From NCBI RefSeq assembly GCF_008831285.2, contig NC_045151.1, positions 1,235,544-1,299,543 of the forward strand: DNA of 64,000 bases, given 5' to 3'. Below, one piece after another: positions 8,830-20,329 of this stretch; positions within the stretch are counted from its first letter, which is position 1; every line of letters begins with the position of its first letter. Source of the stretch: Nymphaea colorata. Its lineage: Eukaryota > Streptophyta > Magnoliopsida > Nymphaeales > Nymphaeaceae. The position numbers and the translations under genes were made by a program. The notes under the pieces were generated by a model. It was given only the letters and a program-made list of their open reading frames with translations, searched no databases and had not been told where the DNA came from.

Positions 8830-11800
8830 CTAAGTAGATGAACCAAACTCTGAACCAGTCCGTGATATGGTTGAGCTGGTTTGTGGACCCAAAGAAATGT
8901 TCCTGATTTTACAGATGGAAGGGGCAGGAGCCAAAATGGATGGAAGAATCAAAGAGCTGTTTTCAAGCATCGCAACTACCTTGGACATTTTTGGCCTGCT
9001 TGATGCATCTTCTTGGACACATAGCAAGCCAATATGGATGCATCTCAATATCTCATTTTTGTCACATGTTCCATCCAATGTTTGATCCACAACTTGTAGA
9101 CTGTAGAGCCTTGTTCTCCATCCAAAGTCTCCATGCCTGAAAAATGACATTTATTTTATTGTTTACTATGAATGGCTGGGTGTTTTTATTTAGGCTTGAA
9201 AACTAAAAAAAAAAAAAAGAACGAAAGACAAGCAATGCCTTAATTACATCTAGATTCTTGATATCATACTGAACATGCTCTTTGCTTGGAAATGGCTTAG
9301 ACATCAAGTGACCTAGATATTGCAGTTTAAACACAACCCAGTAGGATGAAGTTTAACTACTAAATTGCAGAAGCGCAAGAACAATGTTAATCACTTACAT
9401 AATTTAGTAGGTTCTCATCTGTCTCCTGATGATTAAAGGAGCAATTGCTTTTCCCACTAATGATCTCTAGCAGCAAAACACCAAAGCTGAAAACATCTAG
9501 CTTCACTGAAACCTTTCCTTCAAAAAAATATTCCGGTGCAATATATCCACTGGAGAAAAATTTGAAAAAGCAAAAAACTGTTAAAACTAAAACTTATTAG
9601 AATGTTTAGATGTTGACACTTCTCTTAATTGTTAATTGCATGTGAAAGTTCTTTTTTCAATAAATGCATTAGGTGCATCTTAAGTGGCAAACGGGGAGAT
9701 AGGATATGCAACCCAAATTATGGGAATCAGTTGGGAAATATTTTGTGTTTAAAATTTTGGAAAGTATTGACAATATTTATCTATCCTAGTTTTAATTTAC
9801 AGCCCATTAGTTATTAAATTGAAGCATGCGAGCAGTAAGTTAGGATCTAAAGACAAAGTACTCAAGTCAACTTTTAGGCTAGGACATTATGGTTGGTATT
9901 GTGGACTACCCTGGAATTGGATAGGCCGATAGGGTACTGTCTACGAAGACACATGTCCCTCAAGGGAGGTTGATAGAGAAAGTTTAATGTCAAAATGAAG
10001 TGGGAGTAAGGTCATAGTAAATTCCCAACAAAAGATAAATCATTGTATATTTGAACTTACTATTCTCTTGTATTATAGTTTACAGCCCATGTAGGTCTGT
10101 ACGGGAAGCAAACTAATAGGCAAGTCGGGATCTAATATGGCCAGCCCATCACATGGTAACTTAGGTCGTCAGGTTTTTGTTGGAACTAGACCTCGGCATC
10201 GGTTTGGGCCAGCCCGATGTCTGAAACCCGAGCCCAAGCCCTGCCCAGTTACAATAAAAAAAATATTTTAAAAAAGATAAAATAATTGTTTAATATAAAA
10301 TACATTTTTAATAATAAAATATATATTATTAATAAAATAAAAAAATATTTAAAATTTATCGAGCTGCCATTGGACCGAAACCCAGGCAGCTTTTATCGGG
10401 CCTGGGCCCGATCAGGCCGGGGTATGACGTTATGGGACAAGTTAATAGCAATCACTGGCCTAATCTGTTTGAAGAATTCCGCTCAACTGTAAACATCACT
10501 GAACTAATATGGTTTCAGGAAGAAGCTGCCAATAAATTTGCACTAATCAGATGCACTGACAGTCTGACACTTAATATTGGTACATGATTTTCATTTTTGC
10601 AAAGGCGAGTAGTGCAACAAGCAGCAACCAACTTACCGAGTCCCCATAATCTCAAATGTTTCAGCTTGCGTTTGGCATGTGTCAAAGATCTTCAAAGATC
10701 TTTGCAGTGCCAAAGTCTGAGATCTTGGGGTTCATGTCTTCATCTAATAAAATATTGCTTGCCTTCAGATCCCTGTGAACAATTCTTAGCCGAGAATCTT
10801 CATGAAGATATAAAAGCCCTCTTGCTATTCCATTTATGAGCTTGGAACGTACTACCCAGTCCAATTGCACACGCTTTCTTGGCTCTCCTTTAAAAGCAAA
10901 AGAAAAATAAATAAAAATAAAGGTAAGTTGTGCTCTTCCTTTTTAGTAATGTGATCCATAATTTGTATAACTAAAAGCTAAAATACAAAGACAATTTCAC
11001 AAAGAGAAAGAAAAAATCCCAATTCAACAAAGAGGTCCACAACACAAGCAATGCTTCACAGATAGCAGCTTACTGGTTTCATAAGGAGTGATACTACATC
11101 TATAGGCAGATTACAGTTGGCTAAAGAAATGAAATCTCTTCGTAAGAAAACAAGAGAATTCCTTGCTCCTACATTCCTACGACTTCTTAGGATTCTTACG
11201 ATCCAACCCCTCCAGTTTGTCAAACTCACCACCAGACAGACCACTAGATTCAAGTAAACGTCGAGCAAGTGACTGTAAAAAAGCAGTTTACACTTAACTT
11301 GCCTAATAAACTAAAGGAAAATATAAGAATCTGGGCTTTGGACGTGCAATCCCTATTGAAAGGTATCGCCTGCCCCCTTCTCACAACATCTCTGACCCCA
11401 TCATTAAACAACCAAAACGCCTAAGTAAACAACAAGGGCGAGAACTGAAACATGCTTACCGAAGAGAAAATTGTCCAGACTAGCATTGCGCACAAACTCA
11501 TAGATGAGTATCTTTTCACCACCTTCTAGAAAGCCTCCCAAAAGTAGGACAAAATTTCTGTGTTGAAGTTTAGCAAGTGTTTGCACCTCATTGTCAAATT
11601 GCTTTGGACCGTTCCCTGTATTGCGTGATAGTCTCTTCACAGCTATTTCTTGACCATCCAGTAGTTCGCCCTGACAAAGTGCATGTTAATGAAGAAAACA
11701 AATCCCGTATCAGTTTCATTCAGTTTCATATGTGGTATTTTGCAAACAGAGGTAAAACAAAATACTGAATACCCAGTAAACTGCGCCAAATCCTCCTTCC

Positions 11801-11894
11801 CCGAGCATGTTTTCCGCTGCAAAATCGTTGGTAGCAAATCTGACAGTGGCCAGGTCAAATGTTGGTCCATCCATCGGATCTGCTCTCCTAAAAG
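8830..11894 (-). pseudogene. CRK-B kinase exons, frameshifted
   Basis: Five minus-strand exons encode a receptor-like Ser/Thr kinase. 11894-11773 has the FDLATVRFATNDF start and the GEGGFGAVY glycine loop. 11670-11460 has the VAIK-type lysine in [11 protein letters not shown], then [15 protein letters not shown]. 10887-10637 has [11 protein letters not shown] and the DFG of [10 protein letters not shown]. 9549-9399 has GYIAPEYF and [12 protein letters not shown]. 9136-8830 has IHIGLLCVQEDASSRP to the stop. Splice sites are canonical and phases agree. Two lesions break it. A perfect 10-bp tandem duplication (AAGATCTTTG twice on the minus strand, 10683-10702) just after DFG gives an early stop. 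A 7-bp near-duplication in the last exon after MENKAL shifts the frame again. The exon before these is at 22169. A functional kinase is not possible from this copy. Confidence 0.92.
10183..10432. mobile_element. MITE-like element with GC-rich ends in CRK-B intron
   Basis: GC-rich ends (GGTTTGGGCCAGCCCGATG on the left, GGGCCTGGGCCCGATC on the right) flank an AT-only core of TATTTAAAA-type sequence. This is the same architecture as the element at 39018-39319. The copy is degenerate and no target duplication is clear. It lies in the intron between the 9549 and 10637 exons. Confidence 0.6.
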
Positions 11895-13433
11895 CTGAAA
11901 TAAACTCAAGTAAACAAGGTAAATTGTTTAAGGGCCGGTTCTCATGTCAGTCGTTCGTATATATATTACATTTCTAAGGATGCTAGTTGTCAGAAATTGG
12001 ATTTGGATCAGAGTAGGATGGGAAAAAGGATTCGATTTTTTTTTCTCATATACAAATTTGAATTTTTCTCGAATTCAAAGTTTTGACAAGGTAGAGAGAG
12101 TGGATTTGGAAAACACACCCCCTTTTTTCTAAGCATGGTGGTTATTACATAACCCTATAAATAGGGGTAGATGACAAAGTAAAAACATACTGAAACAGTA
12201 AGACTTGGACCCTTTTTGTGGTAAAGTATTATGAGAAGAAGTGTATATTCTCTCCTTCCACAAATATTGTTGTGGAAGTATACATTTCTCCTTTATATGA
12301 GAATTGTTGCTGTGGCATTCATCCTCACATGAGGATCTTGAGCAAGTTACCTTTTACTTAGGTATAATATTTGATTTTATTTCCATTTCATTTTCTTTTC
12401 AATAATAGTATGAACCAATCAATGGTTTCATCAACCAAAGAGATGGTGTCGGAAGATGAGGAGCACATGTGCTTTCAACATGGCCACTGAAGATATGTTA
12501 ACTAATTTAATCCAACCTTCCCAAATCGATGATAATTGTGCAAATCAAAATAGGAAGGATGATAAGGATCGACTCTGCTTTCTTGTAAACAGTAACCACA
12601 TCAAGAAGACCAGATTCCAATGAAATGAAGACCTTCTTCCTCTTGAAAAATTGACCAAGCATTGAGCATAGTACACCTATGTGATGAACCACATTTTTAA
12701 AAAAATACTGTTTTTTGGCTTTTTATTTGCCTTACAAGCATTGGGCAAACCAATCTCCCAGTTTTCATCCTTTGCTGCTTAAAACTTTAAGTAGTATGAT
12801 ACTCCACAAGGCTACCATGTTGCTCATAACACATCCACACAACCATTGGAGACTCGAACTGCTATACTCATTCCGGCTCAACAGACCACGTTAAAGCGAC
12901 TTGGGCAATCTTGTCAATGGACTCTCTCTTTCTTATAGCTTAGAGCTTCTCAGGTTGGGCGGCTGACAGTTGATGTTGAAGGTTGAAGAAAACATGGAGG
13001 ATGATGAGCCCATATCACACTGGCAGGGGTCCCATGATTTGGGGTTTCAGATCAACCAGACTCCTCTTCAGCAGGTCGGACAGTATCCTAGCTGAGATGG
13101 CTTCTGGTGGGAAGTCGATGGAGTAGCTGAAGACACAGGCCATGAAGCCGCAGCTACAAATAATAGGCATGCTACTCAAAATGCAAGTAGCTTAAAATAG
13201 GCAAATCTTCTGGTTCCAAGATTGGGGATGAGCGTGTCCAAAGAAGAAAGTGTAAGAGTCAGGGAATCACCAAAGCCACAGTTACTGATGTGGGTTTCTA
13301 GGAAGTGGAATTTGCAAACTCCACTCAACCCAGGTAAGAGAGAGGGGAGAAAACCTATAAGGATGACCCCTTGCTACGCGAGGTTCCTCCAGGCTTCTTG
13401 TTCCCAGATAAGCAAACCAATAAAGGAAACAAC
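11895..13433. other. CRK-B long intron, distal part
   Basis: First 1.5 kb of the 10.3-kb intron next to the kinase exons. No frame resembles a known protein. The part from about 12860 to 13433 has a more gene-like base composition and may belong to the older repeat that follows, but I recognise no domain. Confidence 0.5.
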
Positions 13434-14305
13434 AACTAGTCCTACTTAATGGTCAGAACGAGGCTCTAGGAGCTTGGAAAAAGGAAGATATACGGTCAGA
13501 ACGAGGACATAGAGGAGCATCAGGGAGAAATGTATTACGTGATCATAGCAAAGTCTAAGTGAGTTTAACACTAGCTCTCTGCAGATGATGCAGGACTCGA
13601 TGGTTGAGGAAAGCTTCCAGTATGAAACTGTAGTTAACTGATGCTCTCGAGGAATATAGGGGCCTGGCCGCTCGCCGAGCGAGCGGCCAAGCACGAGTTG
13701 TTACTGAGAAAGCGTCAGCCTGCCCTTTCCTTTTTCATATGATGTTGGTGGAGCATAAGCGTATTAATTGGTCCAGCACTATCAAATGAGCACAAATGCT
13801 TGTCATGGGACCCAACGGTGATTCAAGGCCAGGATGTTGCGACCAGCAAGTATTGGATCTTCCTAAAGTGTTGTAATAGAAAATTGAGTGAGGAGATTTA
13901 TGTAGGTAGCCCATCTCGAAACCTCCTCGACCATCCTTTATGGTACGCCAGATTCATTGCTCTAAAGCTCACAGGAACATGCAACTTGGAAGGGATAAAA
14001 TCCACTAGAAGCATCTATGCAAAGGAAAGATCTACAGACAATTTTAAGACAACAGCAACACTCCATGCTAACCCAAAAATTGGGTGCTTTACCCCTTCCT
14101 TAACCACCAAAATCAAAGATTGCGAGAAACTAGTCTCACCTTTCATCAAATCAACCTTCAATTTTAGTTTAGCCTTCATCGAAATATCGCCACTAGTTTG
14201 GGTAAAGCTATTGCAGCTGAATAATCTCGTATGCTCTTCAACTTCTATCAAATCTCCCTTATGAATATTTGTGATTGCTCGGAAAACTCTCCCAAATGGG
14301 GTGCA
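13434..14305 (-). repeat. Older gene-like repeat, copy B, left part
   Basis: Positions 13434-13690 match 1-240. The part from about 13700 to 14305 is absent from copy A and contains a short minus-strand frame (14251-14015). The repeat is interrupted at 14305/20330 by the copia element: the flanks CCCAAATGGGGTGCA and AACCAGATAATTGG become contiguous when the insertion and one GTGCA are removed. Function unrecognised. Confidence 0.65.
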
Positions 14306-14780
14306 TGTAAGATCATTTGGTGGGCCGACATATGTCTATGAGGAATTTCAGACATTATGGCTGTCTTAATGTAAATATCCGCTTAAGTGATTGCATTTCA
14401 GGATATTACGTTATTTTAGATGGTATGAGGTAATTTTGAAATGTATAGATACCGGTACGGAATACGGACTCTTTGATGGGTGGAATCCGTAATTGTTCTT
14501 ATTATAAAATGGTAGTGGTCCCTGGGGTCGTGCAAGGGGTTGCCTGAAACATTGGTTTCTAGGGTTTTCCTCTTCCCCATCTGAGAGAGACCTCAAGCGC
14601 ACCGCACGTACTCTGAAAGACCCTGCTGCGATCTTCCCGCGCACCAGATCAGATGGATTCAGGTACGCTTTCGCTTCAGTTTAAGGTTTCGTTTATTTCA
14701 ATGATTTAGCATGAGCATGATCCTGTTTTAGGGTATATATTTTTTGTTTTGTATATGCATTATGGGGAGAAATCCCAACA
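14306..14780 (+). repeat. 5' LTR of the copia element
   Basis: Starts TGTAAGATCATT and ends AATCCCAACA (TG...CA). It contains a 25-bp segment (about 14316-14340) missing from the 3' LTR. TATAAAATGG near 14502-14511 is a plausible TATA box for the element's own transcription. Confidence 0.95.
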
Positions 14781-14782
14781 AT

Positions 14783-14795
14783 TGGTATCAGAGCC
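14783..14795 (+). promoter_or_regulatory. Primer-binding site (initiator tRNA-Met)
   Basis: TGGTATCAGAGCC begins two bases after the 5' LTR. It is complementary to the 3' end of plant initiator tRNA-Met, the usual primer for copia reverse transcription. Confidence 0.97.
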
Positions 14796-14889
14796 TATGT
14801 TCTTCGTTAAATCGTTGATTATTGATGATTTTGTACGTTATTCCCATTGGGATGTTTCCCCTTTTATTCTTCGACTGCAAGTTTTTGTT

Positions 14890-15500
14890 TTTCAAAAAAA
14901 AAAAAAATGTGAAGGGCGTGCGACGGAAGCCGTCGGGCTTCCGTTGCAGCCATATGGAGACGACGCATAAGGAAGGGGACGGCCGGATCAGTGGGCGTCG
15001 GTCGCCGGATGGGCGACGGGTGGCTTCTGGCCGTCCAGGCGGCGCCCGTCGGCGACCACCCAACAACACCGGTGGCTCCCTTGCATCGGGCGTTGCAGGC
15101 GATAGAAGAAAGGGGAAACAGGGTAGGCGACAAGAGGGAGGGCAGTGGAGCGGGAGGGCCCGATTCCGGCACCCACCTGCGCATCTCCACCACCGGAGGA
15201 GTTTCCCGTCGCTGGACGTCGCCGTGCCTCTCGCCGGCGCCCACCCAGCTCTCCGGTGGCTCTCTCGTTCTCGATGCAAACGCACAAAATTGGAAAGGGG
15301 CAGATTTGCAAAAGCAGAGGAGAAAACCGGCGGTATTGGCCGTTTTTTTTTTTTGGCGGGCGACGGCCGGCCGTCCTGGCGGCCACCCACGCAGTTGGGT
15401 GGCCTCCCGGTGGAGGCAACGCCTGCGATCGCTCGCGCGGTCGAGCGGGCGGGCGGACCGGGTCGGGTCTTGCAGACCCGATCCGGATCCATTAGCTTTA
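14890..15500 (+). other. GC- and CpG-rich copia leader
   Basis: A sharply GC-rich block bounded by A-runs (about 14896-14907 and 15500-15510) inside an AT-rich element. Open frames exist in several registers on both strands, as expected from composition. None contains gag-like sequence. It occupies the place where gag should start. It could be captured host DNA or a long untranslated leader. Confidence 0.7.
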
Positions 15501-15598
15501 AAAAAAAAAATTCGTTTGCCGATTTAATGGTTTAACTATCCATGGTTTAACTTTTAAGAAACGGTTCGTTATTATCAAACCGGTTTTGAAAAGAATCG

Positions 15599-16031
15599 AA
15601 CCGGTTCATTCAGTTTCAGACCGATTCAACTCGATTCAGAACCGGTTCTGACATGTTGGGACCGATTCAGATCTTTTCTGGACCGGTTCAGTTGGTTTTC
15701 AAACCGGCTCGTACCCTTTTGGAACCGGTTCGCACCTTCGGGGATCGATTCGGACATTTGGTGGAGCGGTTCATTCAGTTTTAGAACCGGTTCGGACCTT
15801 TTAAACCCGATTCGGACCATTTTGGGACCGGTTCATTCAGTTTTAGAACCGATTCGGGAATTTTCAGACCGGTTCACTTGATATTTAGACCGATTCAGGG
15901 CTTTTCAGACCGGTTCATTGAGTTCTGGAACCGTTTTTAGCCAATTTTAACCGGTTCAGTGGGTTTTAGAACCGATACGGTCTATTTTTGACCGGTTTGT
16001 CCAATTTTTAGACCGGTTCAGTCCTATTTAG
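15599..16031 (+). repeat. 20-21-bp degenerate tandem repeat (ACCGGTTC units)
   Basis: About 21 consecutive units of 20-21 bp, each starting ACCGGTTC or ACCGATTC followed by a variable T-rich spacer (for example ACCGGTTCATTCAGTTTTAG). The period is close to two DNA helical turns. It lies between the GC-rich leader and gag. Confidence 0.9.
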
Positions 16032-16871
16032 GGGCATGTGGGTGTTCTAGTTGCGGTTTAAGAACGATAAGGGCCACTTTAAGGACGATTCAGTGGTTCT
16101 TGACCCACTTAAGCACAATTATGGTATCGGTTTATAAAATTTTGGACTCTTTTGGGCTCATATCATTGAATCATTTGGTTTTGGATTTAATGTAGGGCAA
16201 ATTTGTATATAATTTGGTTTATGCATCAAGTTTTAGATTCATGTAAGGCAATTTTGTATGTGTCACGTCATTGAATCATTTGGTTTTAGATTCAATGAAT
16301 GACAATTTTATATGTAAATTTTAATTCATGTATCATGTTTTGCATGTTTTTAAATTTGTGTGTGTACTTTAGATGAATATTTGGATTATGAATTTAATCT
16401 TTGGACATGTCTGTTGTTTGAAATGAGTAAGTTTGTATTTTATGTCGCCAAAGTGACCTCTGTTGTACGAATTTGCCTGTTTTGAACATTGGATGATAGT
16501 ATACTTGATCCATGCGGGCACTGATCAACCCAAAGAATGATTGTTGCTTGGTCAGGTTTAAGTATACAGGACAATGAATATGTGATAATTTTTCAGGTTT
16601 CCATGTAAATAGCGGGTCAATCCAAAGATAGGCTCGTTGTTTGACAGAGTTAATTATCTATATTCATTGTTGACCAAGAATACCACTTGCAGTTAGTATT
16701 TCAATCCAAAGATTGGATATTAATGTTGCACCGGTACCTTGTGGTGGGATTTAGGCCATTGTATTTAAATTCATTTATATTTGTTATTTCATCTTTGTAC
16801 ATGTATTGATTGTGAGCATGTTTGGTATTTTTGGTTTGTTCTTTGTACAGTGAGTTCTGCTTATATGATAT
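16032..16871 (+). other. Copia leader, AT-rich part
   Basis: Non-coding AT-rich sequence between the tandem repeat and the gag remnant. Repeated phrases such as TCATTGAATCATTTGGTTTT (near 16164 and 16266) show small internal duplications. No gag start is recognisable. Confidence 0.6.
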
Positions 16872-19400
16872 TTGCAAATTTTGAGTACTAATCATGAGTT
16901 AAATGATTCGATTTTTTCAAGTATGAAAAGAAAGACTGTTAATGAAATTGCAGTTGACCAATCATCCGTTAAGAAACAGAAGAAGCATAAGGAAGGCCTA
17001 TTAGGCTGCTTCTTTTGCAAGGGTGAAGGTCATATGAAGGGGGATTGTACTGAGCATCACGCATGGCGTGAAATGAAGGGTACACTTTTCACTTTGGTTT
17101 GTTCTAAGGTTAATTTAACTTCAGTACCTAGAAACACTTCGTGGGTAGATTCGGTGTTACTACTCACATAGTGTTTATGCAAGACTGCCTAAATTGTCGA
17201 ACGCCAATTGATGCTGAAAGATTCGACTATGTGGGCGATGGCAAGAAGGCGAAGGTTGAAGCCATAGCAGATTTTCGGTTATTGTTAAAGACTGGTTGCT
17301 ATTTGAATTTGACAGAAACTTATGTGGTATCGTCTCTTAGACGGAATTTGGTTTCTTATTTTCTCATTGGACAAATTCGGTTATTATTGTTTATTTGGAG
17401 GAAGTGAATTTAAGTTGTTTCTGTACTCAAATTTGATTGTCACTGGTTCTTTGTCTAGTAGCGATAACCTTTATTTGCTTGATACGGTTGCTTCATATAA
17501 TGAATCCTTGCATGTTACGTTTAGTGGTACTAAAAGAAAATTAGCCAAAGAGAATTCTGCTATGTTATGACATTGGCGCTTAGGACATATCTCTGAAAAG
17601 AGAATATAAAGGCTTATGTCAAAAGGAATTCTTGAGTCCCTTGATTTTGCAAACTTTAATGTCTGCACTGAATGTATAAAGGAAAAATGAACAAACATTA
17701 AAGGGTTATAAGTTTTATAATCCATTCAGTAAGTCTTTCTTTGAAAGGAAAATGCTAATTTCTTTGAGGATATTGAGTTTGGGGAGGTGATCAGGTTAGA
17801 AACATTGCCTTGGAAGAGGGACCAGAGTCCACTCTATTCGGAAGAGGGCAATGATGTTGATCTCCCTACTGGAGAACAAACTCAACAACCTCAAGAAAAT
17901 TAAGTAGAGGTGCCACTGAGGAGATCCACTAGAGAGAGGAGAAATACAATTTCAAATGATTTTGTCTATCTCTAAGAACATGATGTTGATATGGGCTTAA
18001 TGGAAGATGATCCTGTCAACCTCCAGCAAGCAATAGAGAGTTCTAAATCTCTTAAGTGGATAGATGTCATGAATGGGGAAATAAAGTCCATGATGGATAA
18101 TGACGTATGGGAAGTTGTTCCCTTGCCTGAAGGTGTGAAACTCATTGGTTGTAAATGGATATTTAAAACCAAGAGAGATTCATTAGGTAACATCGAAAGG
18201 TATAAGGCACGTCTTGTTGCAAAGGGCTTTACCCAAAAGGAAGGCATTGATTATACAGAGACTTTCTCTCCAGTTTCGTTGAAAGACTCTTTCAGGACCA
18301 TAATGACACTTGTGGCTCATTTTGACTTAGAGCTGCATCAGATGGATGTTAAGACAGCGTTTCTAAATGGAGACATTGATGAAACGATATATATGGTGCA
18401 ACCAGAAAACTTTGCTTTAGGTGATGCAAAGAAAATGGTCTGCAAACTCAAGAAATCCATCTATGGGCTAAAGCAAGATTCCTATCAGTGATATTACAAG
18501 TTTCATCAAGTTATAGTTTCATTTGATTTTGAGACCAATATGGTTGATGAATGTGTGTACCATAAGTTCAGTAGGGGCAAATTTATCTTTCTGGTTTTAT
18601 ATGTCGATGATATATTGTTGGCAAGTAATGATGTGGACATATTGCATGAAACTAAGAAATTTTTGTCATCAAAGTTTGACATGAAGGATCTTGGTTGTGC
18701 ATCTTTTATATTGGGGATCTAAATATTTCGAGATCGTTCTCGGGGTATTCTTGGATCATCACAAAAGGCCTACATTGATAAGGTGCATCAGCGATATGAC
18801 ATGAAGGATTGTAAACTATGAAAGACTCCAGTTGCTAAAGGAGACAAGTTTAGTCTCAAACAGTGCCCTAAAAGTAAAATCGAATCTAAAGAAATGAAAA
18901 TGATTCCCTATTTGTTTGTTGTGGGAAGCCTTATGTATGTTCAGGTTTGTACTCGTTTGGATATTGTATTTATCATTGGAATGTTAGGCAGATACTTAAG
19001 TGATCCTGGTATGGGACATTGGAAAGCAGCCAAAAGAGTTTTGAGGTACTTAAAAAGAACATAAGATTTTATGCTCACATACAGGAAGTCAGACCAGTGG
19101 GAGATCATTGGGTATTCAGATTCTGACTTTGCTGGGTGCCAAGATAATGGTATTCAATCAGATTTTATGATTGCAGAATTTTGTCACGAGGTTGCGCATT
19201 ATGCATGGTATAGAAAGACCACTAAGGTTGTTGTGTGACAATAATTCAGCAGTCATGTACTCTTATAACAGCCACAGTTTGTCAAAGTCGAAGCACATCG
19301 ACATTAAGTTTTTTGGGCTGTTAAAGAGGGGATACAGAATGGTCAGGTGTCTTTAGAGCATATTGGGACAAACTCTATGATTTGCGGATCCGTTTACCAA
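16872..19400 (+). pseudogene. Copia gag-pol remnant
   Basis: The order is as follows. A CCHC zinc knuckle (CFFCKGEGHMKGDC) lies at about 17010-17050. The protease active-site region (SWVDS, then TTHIVF after a frameshift) is at 17138-17180. The pre-integrase HWRLGHIS motif is near 17571. The linker RRSTRERRN is near 17918. Reverse transcriptase runs 17991-18720, with IDYTETFSPV, MDVKTAFLNGD and the catalytic YVDD at 18601-18612. RNase H is at 18780-19400 (LLCDNNSAV, SKSKHIDIKF). Only about 150 bp separate the pre-integrase motif from the linker, so the integrase core is deleted. In-frame stops occur at 17572, 18489, 18720 and further on. It cannot make a working polyprotein. Confidence 0.93.
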
Positions 19401-19865
19401 AGGTTTAACACATAAGGTCTTTCACGAACATGTTGTTCGTATGGGGGTGTTATCCTTGGATGATGTGTTGGTTTACTGGGAGTTTGTATTTTGTTTGCTC
19501 TTATGTATGGACACATATTCAGTTTTCTGCAGAATAAAGTTTAAAGTTCTTTGGTTCCATTCTATATTTATGTGCTTATGTTTTTGATCTCCATAAGGTT
19601 TTAAAGTTGGACCAGTTGAGAATAGACATGTTGTAATCACATTACATGTAATTCTCATGCTATACATCCATATCAGATCTATGTCATTGATTATGTTAAC
19701 ATTTGTGATCATTGAAGGTTTAGCTAATTTTGATATAGCGAAAGCCGCTTTGGTTCTGTGTTGATATGATCATGGACGAGATTGGTGAAATGATGTTTAA
19801 TAAGATAGCAGTTATGAGCTCTTAAGGTTTTGTGTAATGTCTGAATGTATTAAGACATATTTGGC

Positions 19866-19878
19866 TCAAGTGAGAGAT
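19866..19878 (+). promoter_or_regulatory. Polypurine tract
   Basis: CAAGTGAGAGAT immediately before the 3' LTR resembles the AAGTGGGAGATT plus-strand primer of many plant copia elements. Confidence 0.85.
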
Positions 19879-20329
19879 TGTAAGATCATTGAATTTCAGA
19901 CATTATGGCTGTCTTAATGTAAATATCAGCTTAAGTGATTGCATTTCGGGATATTACGTCATTTTAGATGGTATGGGGTAATTTTGAAATGTATAGATAC
20001 CGGTACGGAATTACGGACTCTTTGATGGGTGGAATCCGTAATTGTTCTTATTATAAAATGGTAGTGGTCCCTGGGGTCGTGCAAGGGGTTGCCTGAAACA
20101 TTGGTTTCTAGGGTTTTCCTCTTCCCCATTTGAGAGAGACCTCAAGCGCGCCGCACGTACTCTAGAAGACCCTGCTGCGATCTTCCCGCGCACCAAATCA
20201 GATGGATTCAGGTACGCTTCCGCTTCAGTTTAAGGTTTCGTTTATTTCAATGATTTAGCATGAGCATGATCCTGTTTTAGGGTATATATTTTTGGTTTTG
20301 TATATGCGTTATGGGGAGAAATATCAACA
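19879..20329 (+). repeat. 3' LTR of the copia element
   Basis: 451 bp, TGTAAGATCATT to ATATCAACA, followed directly by the target duplication GTGCA. It lacks the 25-bp segment present in the 5' LTR. Confidence 0.95.

Larger units (their letters stand above)
14306..20329 (+). mobile_element. Complete-ended copia LTR retrotransposon, non-autonomous
   Basis: A 6,024-bp element on the plus strand with LTRs at 14306-14780 and 19879-20329. Its primer-binding site complements initiator tRNA-Met, a purine tract precedes the 3' LTR, and 5-bp target duplications GTGCA lie at 14301-14305 and 20330-20334. Internal order is a GC-rich leader, a short tandem-repeat tract, CCHC gag end and protease, pre-integrase, reverse transcriptase, then RNase H: the copia order. 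The integrase core is deleted and pol has several in-frame stops. By eye the LTRs differ at about 14 sites plus one 25-bp and one 1-bp indel (about 3%), a fairly recent insertion. It sits within the CRK-B intron inside an older repeat. Confidence 0.97.

Noticed and set aside
8867-9140. Plus-strand frames over the last CRK-B exon
   Set aside because: Antisense shadows of the kinase C-terminal exon.
14788-15535. Long overlapping frames on both strands (up to 237 codons)
   Set aside because: They follow from GC-rich composition within a copia leader; three frames on each strand are open at once and none has a known domain.
15599-16031. CRISPR-like repeat array
   Set aside because: Units are contiguous and degenerate, 20-21 bp long, without spacers, in a plant retrotransposon; no cas genes.
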